64,000 nucleotides of DNA from Laetiporus sulphureus 93-53 (taxonomy: Eukaryota; Basidiomycota; Agaricomycetes; Polyporales; Laetiporaceae), in NCBI RefSeq assembly GCF_001632365.1, contig NW_024468549.1, positions 252,419 to 316,418 on the forward strand, read 5' to 3'. This document shows positions 11,694 to 25,934 of the stretch, piece after piece (positions within the stretch are counted from its first letter, which is position 1; every line of letters starts with the position of its first letter). The position numbers and the translations under genes are program-made. The notes beneath the pieces were generated by a model. The model ran no database searches. It worked only from the letters and a program-made list of their open reading frames with translations, and was not told the origin of the DNA.

Positions 11694-14600
11694 CTACAAC
11701 CCGCTCCACAGGAAGCTCTCCTTCAGCTCAAACGACCCACTCAGCACTATCTCCTCACTGCTCTTCCCAACAAGGATCCCGTAAGTCCCCGCCCGTGCAC
11801 TCCACGCATGTTCCCGCTCATCCCAGAATGACACCGCATACTTATCCAACTGCACCCTCACACGTTTCGAGCGCCCGGACGCGACATCGCAAGCCTTTGC
11901 AAAGCCCCGCAGCTGCAGCTTGGGCATGGTGATGCCTGTGTCCGGCAGCGAAATGTACACCTGCACAACTTCCGACCCAGCACGCGGTCCGTCGTTCTTA
12001 ACCGTCACAAACACGTCGACGTCCATTGCCGCATCATGCGAGCTCGGATCTGTTATCGAGAGGTCCGAAAAGCTGAATGTCGTATACGACAATCCAAAAC
12101 TATCCAGAGGAAACCAAATCAGCCCTCCGCTCGCATTAATTGAACTCTGAACGGGCCACGCACCCAAACGGAAATAGCGCCTCGACGCCCCTCGCCTGGT
12201 AAAATTTATATCCCACAAACACGTCCTCGCGGTAGTGTATTTGTCCGTGTTCGCTGCGCATGTTCAGGTAGGCCGGGATGTCCTGCTCGCGCACAGGCAG
12301 CGTGAGCGGCAGGCGACCGCTCGGATTGATGGCGCCGAATAACACGTCCGCGAGTGCGTTCCCGACCTCATTTCCCGAATACCACGCTTGGATGGTGCCA
12401 TTCACGTCCTTCACCCAGGGCATCGACACCGCAGAACCCTGTAGCGCATTTGCCTCAAACACAGCTCACGCAAAATTGGGGAGTAACTCACAGCTTGCAC
12501 GCAGACAACTGTATTGGGATTGGCCTTGCCCACACGCGCGATCAGCTCGTTCGTTCGCCCAGGCATATCCAACGTCGGTCTATCGAATCCTTCGCTTTCC
12601 CAATCGGGGGATAAGCCTGCAACGAGGATCACCGCATCCGAGGACGCGGCCAGCTTGACCGCCGCTTCCATTGCTTCGTCGGATTCGATCTTTTCGCAGC
12701 CGCCAATGCGCTACGATGATCCGTGAACACGGCTGCCAGTGCGAAACCGCTAATAGTTAGATACATACCACGCCTCTCATCAATGCTGGCTGAGAATTGT
12801 CAGCTTCTGCGCCCTCCGGCGGCTTCGTATTTGTATACTCGACCGAAATTTCCGCAGCTTTGCCCGCAACCAGGTCAACCAATCCTAGCTCCTCAATAGT
12901 GCCCTGCCTGCACGCCACCATTAGCTTAGTCAACTTGCAACATATGAACCCAGCAGTAGGTACCCATAGAAAAAATCCCCGGGCGTCTGCTTCGTCCAGT
13001 TATCCACTACCAGCGTCCCGTCGATCCACAGCTTGGCCCTCCCCGCGACTGTCACCCCAAGCTCGTATGTCGCCGTTTTATTCACTGTAAGCCGTCCATG
13101 CAGGCGGAGTGTCCACGTCGGCGTGAGCCCCTCAGGCAAGAAGTCGTTCAACTTGACGCGTGTGTCGTTAAGCGTAAACTCGGCAACGGGTGCGCCGGTA
13201 GGGCTACCCTGCGCGTCGTGGTTGTAGAACATGCACGTCCAGCCGGGCTCGCCGGACATCGTGGTCAGGTACCGCTCGAGGGTAGGCCTGTATTTGAACG
13301 CTGTCAAGTTTGACAAATGAGAGCGTTAGACAGTAGGTGCAAATCTATCATGTGCATGGCTTACCGTAGCACCCTACTGCATACTCGAACTCTAGTCCGT
13401 TGGGGGCGTTCGCCAAAATACCTTCATATGGCGAAATGACATAGCTCGCTTTTAGCGCAGCCGAACCCCCACCGGAGATTACCCTCTCCTTCATATTCGG
13501 CCCAATCAATGCCACCTTCTTCACCTTCCCGGGCATTATTGGCAAAACACGGCTCTCATTCCTCAGTACCACCATCCCCTCTGCTGCCAACTTTCTGCAA
13601 AATGCCCGTCCCTCAGGCGTGTCCCTCGTGCGCTCCTTCCCGTCGCCGTACACGATCTGAGTATTCCGCCGCGCCTGGCGCTGCACGAACGCGAGCAGCG
13701 TTCCGACGCGCTCATTGAGGGTGACGGGTAAAACCTTCTGCGAGGAGAGCATGTGGTTCACGAGCGTGAGCGTGCGCCAGCGCGGAGGTCCGGGCATTTC
13801 GAGGTCAAGTTCAGCGTTGATCGCGAGATCGACGCTGTACGTGCCAAACCTGTGGGGAGGGGTGAGCATGCATTGGATAGTATATGTAAGCGAAGTCACC
13901 AGTCACTCATGACCAGACCATCGAAATCCCATTCCTCACGCAAGATGTCGTGCAAGAGAGTAGGATTCTCAGAGCAATGTACTCCACCAATGCGTCCGTA
14001 GCTAAAAGAGGAGCGTCAGGCGTCAGGCGCACAGCGGCAGCAGAGGGTCAACGACTGACGAAGTCATAAAAGACCATGGGCGAGCGTGTTTTTGAGCCAG
14101 CATAAAGCTGAATCGGCAGATTAGCGGGCCGCATTCGTCCAGAGCTTAGAAGCAACTAGCTCACGGATATAGATAAATCTCTCGAAGGGCACGGTCGGAG
14201 ACTACTGAATTGGCGGCCGTTCGTTCATGCTCCTGGTCATTGGCTACAAAGTGCTTGATGGTCGAGGCGACGCCTTTGGATTGCAGGCCATTGACATATG
14301 CAGCGGCGAGTGTGCCTACGGTTTTTAAAATTTGCGTGTAGATGAGAACGTATATCAACGATATTCAGGTCCACATACCAGAAAGATAAGGGTCCTCCGA
14401 GAAAGACTCGAAGGCACGTCCTCCCAATGGGTTTCGTTGGATATTGCACGTAGGCGCGAGGAGAATCACGGAAGACTTGATCTTCGTCTCTTCCGCCAAG
14501 AATACTCCGACTTGGTGAATCAGTTCTGTGTCGAAGGTAGCAGCCATGGACGTAGCACACTAGGGGAATCATACGGGTAAGGCGTATTCATAGACATTAT

Positions 14601-14891
14601 AGTTCCAACACATACAGGAATACACTGCGCAGGCGTGGACACGAAATGGGAGGAACCTCTGACACCCTTCGACAAGACACACGATTAGAATAGACAGGCA
14701 GCATATGTATATGAGAGGTGCAGTACATTCGGTCCGTCGCTCATGCGAATGGCAGGGATTTCCAGCCGCTCAACAGCATGTGTGTTCCACCAGTTGGGCG
14801 CACCAAGCAGAGCAATCTTCTCGTCCGTGGATAGCTTGTTAACAAGCTCAGGGATAGACGCGTCGAGGAATGAGCGAGACATGGAGGTCAT
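11694..14891 (-). CDS. Beta-glucosidase, GH3 family with PA14 domain
   Basis: This multi-exon gene encodes a protein of roughly 830-850 residues that hydrolyses terminal beta-D-glucosyl residues from cellobiose and related glucosides. The N-terminal GH3 barrel shows [39 protein letters not shown] and, near 13930-13899, [10 protein letters not shown], in which the Asp at 13902-13904 is the expected nucleophile. The second alpha/beta domain follows ([12 protein letters not shown]). A PA14 insert lies at about 13260-12960 ([26 protein letters not shown]). The protein ends with a fibronectin III-like domain (LSYTTFSF to SFLWSGL). There is no secretion signal after the start MTSMSRSF, so the enzyme is probably intracellular, as in other PA14-type fungal GH3 enzymes that split imported cellobiose. 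A second Met three codons later is an equally possible start. Confidence 0.92.
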
Positions 14892-15237
14892 GACGAGGTT
14901 CGTTCACGTCCAGGCAAGAGGGAAAGAGCCGAACAGGTCTGTGAGACTGCACGCTGAAGTATATATATGCTAGGCTGCTGGGACGAGCGGGAGATCTTCG
15001 GTAGTACCAGTCATATGTTACACACGAAGGGACAGTAGAGTTCACCGGCGAGCTGAGCTGCAAGTGGGGCTTCGAGGGCTGCTTCCACTGCGGTCGACTG
15101 ACCGCATGGTCTTCAAAGCCCGTTCGTGGTGGCTCAGACGTTCAAATTTCAAAGTTCAGTGCATTCGTCACAGGCATTCAGCGTCGCGGTCAAGGGCCGC
15201 GCGCAGTGCTGAGGACGAGGGAGACGGCGAAAAGAGA
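14892..15237. promoter_or_regulatory. Upstream region of the beta-glucosidase gene
   Basis: This stretch of about 350 bp lies between the beta-glucosidase start and a transposon pair. It should contain the promoter of the minus-strand gene. A TATATATA run occurs at about 14960-14967, some 70 bp upstream of the ATG, and is a plausible core element. No other motif is claimed. Confidence 0.35.
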
Positions 15238-15242
15238 GAAAC
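15238..15242. repeat. Target site duplication GAAAC, left copy
   Basis: GAAAC directly precedes the terminal ACAGGGGG. The same five bases occur at 16567-16571, right after the TGT that follows the second element, which is where the other flank should be if the second element inserted at the end of the first. Confidence 0.55.
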
Positions 15243-15926
15243 ACAGGGGGCATGAGGCCATGATTCCACCGGGATCATTTTGAAAACATTGCGATCACAG
15301 TCCAAATGTAACTAAAGATGTTTCCGCTGTAGGCATTTAAAATACATTTTAAATGACCTAACAACTATCATTGAGAAAGTATTCTGATAATATTCCAAAT
15401 GATTCTCCATTGAGAGCATGATGTTGCTACTGCCAGAATTCAAGCAGCAGTTTGAAACCATTACACATGATGCCTGATCATACATTTTGAACGATGCTCG
15501 TGTGGGGTCACAATGAAAGAGAAATGTGTTCAGCATATTCCATGTGGAATCATCCTGAACACATCAGTTATGCCCAAATATGACTATTTGTATACCATAT
15601 TTGGGCATGACATCCATGTGATCACAATGATCCCAGCAGGAACATCTTGAACACATCACGGTTTTACTTGAAGCTCATTCAAAATCAGCAAGTGGGGATT
15701 ATATGTAATGTTTTCAGAATTTTGCTTGAATGCTAGCAGTAGCAACATCATGCTCTCAATGGAGAATCATTTTGAATATTATCAGAATACTTTCTCAATG
15801 ATAGTTGTTAGGTCATTTAAAATGTATTTTAAATGCCTACAGCGAAAACATCTTTAGTTACATTTGGACTGTGATCGCAATGTTTTCAAAATGATCCCGG
15901 TGGAATCATGGCCTCATGCCCCCTGT
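15243..15926. mobile_element. Foldback MITE 1, ends ACAGGGGGCATGAGGCC
   Basis: The 684-bp palindromic element begins ACAGGGGGCATGAGGCCATG and ends with the inverted copy CATGGCCTCATGCCCCCTGT. The arms match over roughly 190-230 bp (15243-15470 against 15740-15926), including the segments around TTTAAAATACATTTTAAATG and GAGAGCATGATGTTGCTACTG. The centre contains a further small palindrome around TGCCCAAATATG. No coding capacity was seen. The probable duplication is 5 bp (GAAAC), so I do not assign it to a known superfamily with confidence. Confidence 0.75.
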
Positions 15927-16563
15927 CACCGCAGACATGAAGCGATTTGCACACGTGGCAAATGCTTAGCAAATGTCAACAAGTTTTTTTGCCTTTGTGA
16001 TCTCAATTTGCTATGGTTCCTTCCCACATTCTGTATTAAGTATTTGCATATAATATGTTGGAGGCAGAAATTTAAATCATGAAATGACACCATTTTCAAA
16101 CTCACCAAATACATTTAGAATTTGAGTGCTGTTGAATGTAATCATACATTTTTTAATTCCAAACCATCACATGTATAAAATACCCAGTAGCAGATGAAGG
16201 TGTAATTACGAATGACTTTCATTCTAGTAATCTTGGTTAGAATGACTTCAGTAGGGAAGTAGAATGTAGGCATAATTACACCTTCGTCTGCTACTGGGTA
16301 TTTTATACATGTGATGGTTTGGAATTCAAAAATGTATGATTACATTCAACAGCACTCAGTTTTTAAATTTATTTGATGAGTTTGAAAATGGTGTCATTTC
16401 TTGAAATATATGATTTTAAATTTCTGCCTCCAACATATTATATGCAAACACTTAATATGGAATGTAGGAAGGAACCATAGCAAATTGAGATCACAAAGAC
16501 AAAAAACCTGTCGACATTTGCTAAGCATTTGCCACGTGTGCAAAACGCTTCATGTCTGCGGTG
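15927..16563. mobile_element. Foldback MITE 2, ends CACCGCAGACATGAAGCG
   Basis: The 637-bp palindromic element begins CACCGCAGACATGAAGCG and ends CGCTTCATGTCTGCGGTG. The arms are about 290 bp long, with small indels, and fold around about 16225; matching blocks include CACACGTGGCAAATGCTTAG and TACCCAGTAGCAGATGAAGG with their inverted copies. It is flanked by TGT on both sides (15924-15926 and 16564-16566), a 3-bp duplication, with CAC at the start, which again suggests a CACTA-like mechanism. The left TGT is also the last three bases of MITE 1. Confidence 0.78.
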
Positions 16564-16566
16564 TGT

Positions 16567-16571
16567 GAAAC
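16567..16571. repeat. Target site duplication GAAAC, right copy
   Basis: It matches 15238-15242. It is separated from MITE 1 only by MITE 2 and the duplicated TGT, as expected if MITE 2 inserted into the 3' end of MITE 1. Confidence 0.5.
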
Positions 16572-16674
16572 TTTTGGACGCGTCCAAGCTCGAGCGCTAG
16601 AAATGTGGCATCCTTTTACGCTCGCTATCCTCCTCTGCCCAGAATCCGCTCCGCTCCTTAGTACTCCTGCTGAC

Positions 16675-17412
16675 ATGTCATCGGTTGGCGATCCAGATAT
16701 TCCAGTCAACCTCGCCGTGCCAAAGACTTCCGCTACGCTGACTGTACGCATCATCAAGTCCTTCGAATTCCGTACCGAGAAGAGCCTCGTCCTTCATAAT
16801 GTCAACCTCGAGAAGGTAACTGTCGGCGAGTTGAAGGCGATGGCCCGACAAGGTATTCATGCACTTGATCCTCCGTTATCTGTTTGTTGCTGTGAGCTAG
16901 TTACTTTTCAGCCGTTCAGACACAACCCGGGTGGAAACCCTACCGTAGCACCGTTCTCAGTTTGTAACAATCTCACCTAAAGGAATACGGGGTGCCCACA
17001 TCTGCTGTGATAGATACCTTGAAGCTCTACACGAAGGCACACGGCGCTAAGGTACGAAAATGAAGCGTTTCCGTCTTCGTTCTGCTCAACTCATTTTAAC
17101 CTAGACATCAAATCTGATCATTAACCTCGATCACGACGAGTGGATACTGAACGATGACCTCAAGACACTCGCCGATTGCGGACTTGGTGAGTTCGGGTTG
17201 TCCTTGGAGCAAGCTCCTCTCGTCGCGTTACGGCCCAATTCAATCAGGCCTGCGTTAATTTATCTGCTCCCACAGAGAACGAGACAGAGATTAGCTTCTT
17301 TAACGGTGAACAGTACGAACATTTCAAAGCTCATCCGGAGGTGCGTCGCACTCTCCTATGCTTTCCCCACATAACTCTGATGATCAACATGCAGACGAAG
17401 TGGGAAGGCTGA
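16675..17412 (+). CDS. UPF0538 family protein (C2orf76 homologue)
   Basis: Predicted exons are 16675-16852, 16912-16959, 17014-17051, 17105-17186, 17276-17340 and 17395-17412, giving 142 residues; every join keeps the frame. The product has the family landmarks TVRIIKSFEFRTEKSLVLH near the start, VQTQPGWKPYRS, LYTKAHGAK, LIINLDHDEWILNDD and ENETEISFFNGEQYEHFKAHPETKW at the end. The fold is ubiquitin-like by family knowledge; the function is unknown. The start lies only about 104 bp from the right flank of MITE 2, so the transposon pair sits in the promoter. The donor of intron 2 (GTTTGT) is weaker than the others but is the only choice that preserves VL followed by TLKLY. Confidence 0.85.
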
Positions 17413-18238
17413 CTATCTGACTATCTGTTTAATGCTGGCTTGACTCGACCACCCTTGCCACTTTGTATTCTCTTGTCATGTCATGTCGTGCCCGGGCGTT
17501 CAATGTTGCTCATCTCAATGTATTTATATATCATATTCTACATTTGAACATCCCAATATCTCTCTCCAATCAGTTCATCATCGAGCTCTCTTTCCCAACT
17601 CCTCCAACACCAGGGACTGTCCTTGTATCACATCAGCCTGTTTGGGGGTTGATGTCATACTCGAGGGTACTGTCAACAATATTTGCTACATATATGGCTC
17701 GGTTGGCACTCCCTACTGGCGCATAAGGTGGTAGGGCCGGTGCCGGCAGCGCCCACTACGACGAGTGCGATCACACGATGGTCACGAATTCTGTAGCCGG
17801 CACTTCATATTCTGTTTGATATGGGTGTACACGCAATAACGCTTCATATCCATTATTTGCCACGAAATAAATTAGTTTGCCAGGGTAAGGATGCCCGAGA
17901 AAGGGCTGAAGTCTTTTTTAAGTCGTTTCGGTTCACGGTTATCGTGCTAGAAATTTGCTATGTACGGGCGCTTAGTCGGCGCTTCACGAACTATACAGCG
18001 GCCGTCTCGTAATAAGATTTGTGCTTTATTGATCCGGCTTTGTCTCCAAAAGAAACATTTCTGCAGGTAGGGGTGACGTGAAAGGGCTTGTCAGTTTTTG
18101 ATATCATTTGAAGCAGTCATCACCTTAGCATTTAGATGATTTGTGTGCTTGCAGCCAGGAGAAGGAGATCACGAGACATGACGAGCGATGGAGCGATCAC
18201 TTCAGGGCAGACGTGATCCCCCGATCGCTAATTTTCGC
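17413..18238. other. Intergenic stretch, nothing supportable
   Basis: This is the 3' flank of the UPF0538 gene followed by AT-rich sequence with only short chance frames. No RNA gene, transposon end or coding exon could be supported here. Confidence 0.5.
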
Positions 18239-18246
18239 GGAGAGCC
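18239..18246. repeat. 8-bp target site duplication GGAGAGCC, left copy
   Basis: GGAGAGCC abuts the left end of the hAT-type element and is repeated exactly at 18661-18668, directly after its right end. Confidence 0.85.
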
Positions 18247-18660
18247 AGGACCCCCGATTATCCCTATGCAGGAGGCCGGTCCAAAAATCACTGATTTTTG
18301 GACTTCCTGTCCGGACAACCTTCTCCGGAGTTCATGTCCGGATAGCTGTCCAGCCTCCGGGACCTGAAATTTCTGTCTGGACATTGTGACTGGCCATTTC
18401 GGAGGCCCACCTGTTCAATTTTATTTGTACATGTTTGTTTTGTGGCTTGAAGTAAAATGCTACTACCTTCCCTTTGTTCCATGTCCGGATGCCGGACTGG
18501 CCTATCTGAATATACGGGGAAAATGTCTGGACATTTTGACAGGCCTTTCGGACACTGGGGGGTCATTTTGTCCGGATTGCGGACTGGCCTACGGCCTCAT
18601 AAGTGTCTGTTCATGTCCGGACGGCCGACCGGCCTCTCATAGGGATAATCGGGGGATCCT
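18247..18660. mobile_element. hAT-type MITE, 414 bp
   Basis: The ends are AGGACCCCCGATTATCCC on the left and, in inverted form, AGGATCCCCCGATTATCC on the right, followed on both sides by CTATG and GGCCGGTC-like sequence. A perfect 8-bp duplication flanks it, the hallmark of the hAT superfamily. Internally there are about seven copies of TGTCCGGA or TGTCTGGA in both orientations and a hairpin at 18280-18302. No transposase frame is present; the element must rely on one elsewhere. Confidence 0.85.
18280..18302. repeat. Perfect hairpin inside the hAT MITE
   Basis: TCCAAAAATCA is followed by a single C and then TGATTTTTGGA, an 11-bp perfect inverted repeat close to the left terminus. Confidence 0.8.
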
Positions 18661-18668
18661 GGAGAGCC
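18661..18668. repeat. 8-bp target site duplication GGAGAGCC, right copy
   Basis: It is an exact copy of 18239-18246 on the other side of the element. Confidence 0.85.
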
Positions 18669-18868
18669 TTGTGAGCTTCAAATCGACAAGACCCCTTACT
18701 GTCGTAGTGGGAATGATGAGACGTACGATCGCCAGCCTCAGTGCAACGGTCCAGCGTGTATCGTCTGCCGAACAAATGCCTTACAATGATGATTCGTTCA
18801 GTCCATCCAGCCTAATTAACGTGGTCTGATGCAAGAGGCGGACACCGGCAGGTGCCAAGACCGGGGGA

Positions 18869-18886
18869 GGGGGGGGGGGGGGGGGG
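18869..18886 (+). repeat. G18 homopolymer tract
   Basis: Eighteen consecutive G residues follow GGGGGA. Such a run can form G-quadruplex structure and is often miscalled in sequencing, so its exact length is uncertain. The rest of 18669-19786 holds no supportable gene; its end, from about 19650, is the promoter of the Mis14-like gene. Confidence 0.75.
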
Positions 18887-19786
18887 TCTGGAGGGTCCTT
18901 AACCGAGTTTTCTTGGGACTTAGCTGAGTTTTCTTGGGGGCCTATTAAAGCATTACCAGACTAGAAAGACCTTCATGGCGTGTTGTAGATGTCTCTATGA
19001 TGTCTTCAATCACATATTACCTTGCGACAGCAAGGTTTCTCCCAGGGCACAAATGTAACGCAGATTTTGGTGCATTGTTTTGCCTTTTTCGTTCGCCGAC
19101 GTCAGCCTTCGCGGCCTTTCAGTGCGACCTCCTATGCGACTTTAACGCACATGATTTAGCTATTACATACTTTGTTATCGTCAAGTCTGTCGCAAGGTCT
19201 GCTGCCGGCGACACCCGGCGCTTCTCGAGTGCAACTACTCAGGTGCAAAACAGCTTGAAAGACGTGCAGTGACGGTTATGCGTGACATGTCACATCACTT
19301 TGTAACGTGTGTCACACTTGTCACAAATTCTTCGCGCCATTCTGCCATGCAAAAAGTCTACATACAAGGACGATAAATTACTCTGTCGTTTCTAGCCTAG
19401 CGCCAATCCCTTTTGCAGTCTAGTATGACTTTGAATGTTTGTTCTTCACAGATGAATGCCGAGCGAAGGGTGCTCGCAAAGCTCGATCTTGTAAGAGAAG
19501 ACGGAACGATTATTAGATTAATTAGCACTGTGCCGAATGCGGAATGATGCGCCATAAATTGGTATCATGTGACGTTTCCACGGGGGGGTAAAAGGGCTCT
19601 TATCGGAGTTTTCTGACCCTATGTCTAAAATCCGATTATTGCGCGCCTCTTGGTCTAATGCTTAAGTTGCGCGCATATCACGTGTATATACGCGTTCCCG
19701 CCACGTTCAAGACTTCAAGTTCAGAACGTGTTCCACTGGATACCTCTTGTCTTGTCACGCCACGTCTCTCTGAGCCTCACCGCACC

Positions 19787-20619
19787 ATGGATGACCAAAG
19801 AGAAGACATATCTCGCATTTCTGTCGACACCGTGCAAGACTGGCAGCGCATCAAGGCAAACTACACACGCGCTGCGATGGCGATCCTCGACGAGGAGCTC
19901 GCCCAAGGCGGGCCGAGCGAAGAAAGAGGGCTCATCGCACAGCATCTAAAACAGGCATGCTATTGTTCGCGATATTGGTGGTCGGATGCTGACGCGTCGT
20001 TTGCAGTTCGTCGACAGGACGTTTGAGAAGACCCGCCCCAATATCCGCGTCAACGGACGGAACGCCGAGGACGTTGACGTCGACGAAGAGGGTCAGCACT
20101 TCTTCATCTTTCGCTCCGCATTGATTTATCTCTAAACAACCCTCATTCGTAGAGGAAGAGCCGTTCGATGAGGGCTTCGACAGGCACATTTGGGCGCTCT
20201 CAGAGCAAAGCCTGAAATGGGATAAGGAGCTCGCTGCGAGGCGGCAAAAGCATCCAGTCGAGGTCGAAAGGCTCTTGGAAGAGCTTCTCAACCGGCAGCG
20301 TGCGGTCGATGAGGAATTGGCTGCTGAAGGGGACGGGGATGGGGACACCGTTCCGCTGTACAATGACTGTACGTGCATTGACCTTCACGTCCATTGTTTG
20401 CTAACAGTGCTGCAGTGCCTCCTGATGCTTATGAGAATATAGAGCAGATTACGCTGAAGTTGAATGCCATAACCGACGAGCTTAACCAAGTGGGGCGTTT
20501 CCAGCACTTTTCACTCACGTGTACTCATTCATGTCTTCTACTAGTCTGTGCCTCTACAACTGGAACGCTCCGAGAGAGTACAGGATGTAGCTGCCACGGT
20601 AAAAACATTGAAGCCGTGA
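19787..20619 (+). CDS. MIS14: Kinetochore protein Mis14/Nsl1 family
   Basis: Predicted exons are 19787-19954, 20007-20091, 20153-20368, 20416-20489 and 20545-20619, giving 205 residues. The N-terminus (ISVDTVQDWQRIKANYTRAA) and the segment with TRPNIRVNGRN, an acidic patch, then EPFDEGFDRHIWALSEQSLKWD resemble Mis14/Nsl1 proteins. These belong to the four-subunit MIS12 complex, which links centromeric chromatin to the NDC80 complex. Long helices (RRQKHPVEVERLLEELLNRQ and the C-terminal LKLNAITDELNQ) fit the coiled-coil rod of that complex. The length is usual for the family. Intron 1 appears to start with GC instead of GT. The gene converges on GAR1, with 118 bp between the stop codons. Confidence 0.78.
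19955..20006 (+). other. Candidate GC-AG intron
   Basis: The 52-nt intron runs from CAG|GCATGC to TTTGCAG|TTC and keeps the frame between LKQ and FVDRTFEK, which read as continuous family sequence. No GT donor in the neighbourhood gives an intron of usable length in frame. Confidence 0.6.
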
Positions 20620-20737
20620 CACATCGAACCGCAGCCTTATCCCAATAGAACCGATATGGCACAAGCATTGACCATACATCGAGAGCAAGATGGCTGAATG
20701 AGAGGCAAAGAGGAAAAGTCGATAAAGTACAGACATC

Positions 20738-21593
20738 TACGATCCCCGAAAACCACCGCGGCCTCCTCTGCCTCCGCCGCCGAACCCACGTCCTCTTGAT
20801 GTGCCCCGTGAGCCGCCCCGTGCACCACCATAACCCCCTCCACCATAACCTCCTCCACCATAACCTCCTCGTGAGGCACCGCGCGGGCCACCGCGAAACC
20901 CGCCTCGTCCTGGTACCCCTCGCCCCCTTCCACCAGCCGCACCACGCCCCGCACCACGGCCTCGTTCTGATCGATGAAGGAAAAAGTTTTCAGTAGCGAG
21001 CATATGAGATGAGAGCGCGTAGACACACTTGTAACACCTGTACAGATCGTCTCAGATGAGCGAAAAAAAATTTGCGACGTTGTGCAGCACATACCTCCCG
21101 CGGCTTTAGGTTTGGGCAAGAACCTCTCAACAGGCAGTAGCTTGTCACCTGCGATATACACCTTGTCCCCATTTTTGAAGCTACTTGCAACCATGCCATG
21201 GTCCATCTTGACGGAAAAGTAGACCTCATTGATCGGGCCGAGAATCTCATCGACCTTGCCGATGGCGGACTTGTTTTGAAGATATATCGGCGCGTTGAAG
21301 TACGGCACCTTGTCGGGCATGACGGACTGGCAGAGCATCTCGTCCTCGACGGCATGTACGAACGAGCCCATCTCTGCCGTATGCGTGTAGCGGTCAGCAA
21401 GGGGCCTGCACGTGCGAGTTGGAAAATGTAGGAACATACCGAGCACTGTATCAGGAGGACCTGCATCCCGCTGCATGTATCCGCCCCGTCCGCCGCCACG
21501 CCCTGGAGAAACATCGAACCAGCCCAAGCAGAACGAGCGACGCGACTCACCTCCTCCCCGCCCACCGAATCCTCCTCGTCCACCGCGGCTCAT
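20738..21593 (-). CDS. GAR1: H/ACA ribonucleoprotein subunit GAR1
   Basis: The product is a small RNA-binding protein of box H/ACA snoRNPs, which convert uridine to pseudouridine in rRNA in the nucleolus. It starts [14 protein letters not shown], has the conserved GAR1 core ([66 protein letters not shown]) and ends in a long RGG/GYGG-rich tail, including tandem GGYGG units at about 20880-20830. Introns are seen after the first RGG block (about 21550-21505), before GSFVHAV (about 21435-21375), and between PKPKAAG and the C-terminal RGG exon (about 21090-20970, probably more than one). RGG tails flanking the core are normal for eukaryotic GAR1. The gene is head to head with PEX6. Confidence 0.92.
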
Positions 21594-21750
21594 TTATTCA
21601 ATCTTAGGCAAGGCTTGATTCCTTGGGCGATACGGTCGTGAATTCTGACCTTCGGCGCCGAGGTATGCTGAGGAGCACGTCGAAGTTGTAGGCGCCCTAC
21701 GTTAATTTTGTGGCGGGAGATTGACGGCGGGTTTCCCACGCTCGATTGCT
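21594..21750. promoter_or_regulatory. Shared divergent promoter, GAR1 and PEX6
   Basis: Only 157 bp separate the two start codons, so both promoters and both leaders must overlap here. No TATA box is evident. Confidence 0.6.
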
Positions 21751-25798
<4,048 letters not shown>

Positions 25799-25934
25799 GC
25801 TTACGCAACCACGGTCGAGTGAATAGCAGATTTTGATAACCTAGCAATATATCATAGCGACGCACAGCATGTAGAATAACATGGATACAGGGTTGTACTC
25901 GATACATGACACATATCAGGCATTGAAATGAAAT

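Noticed and set aside
18862..19640. A transposon bounded by the G-rich segment at 18862 and the CACGGGGGGGT at about 19578
   Set aside because: Both ends contain G runs followed by a similar GAGTTTTCT motif, but in the same orientation, with no duplication and no inverted repeat.
20796..20996. His/Pro-rich plus-strand frame
   Set aside because: It is the complement of the GAR1 RGG/GYGG tail.
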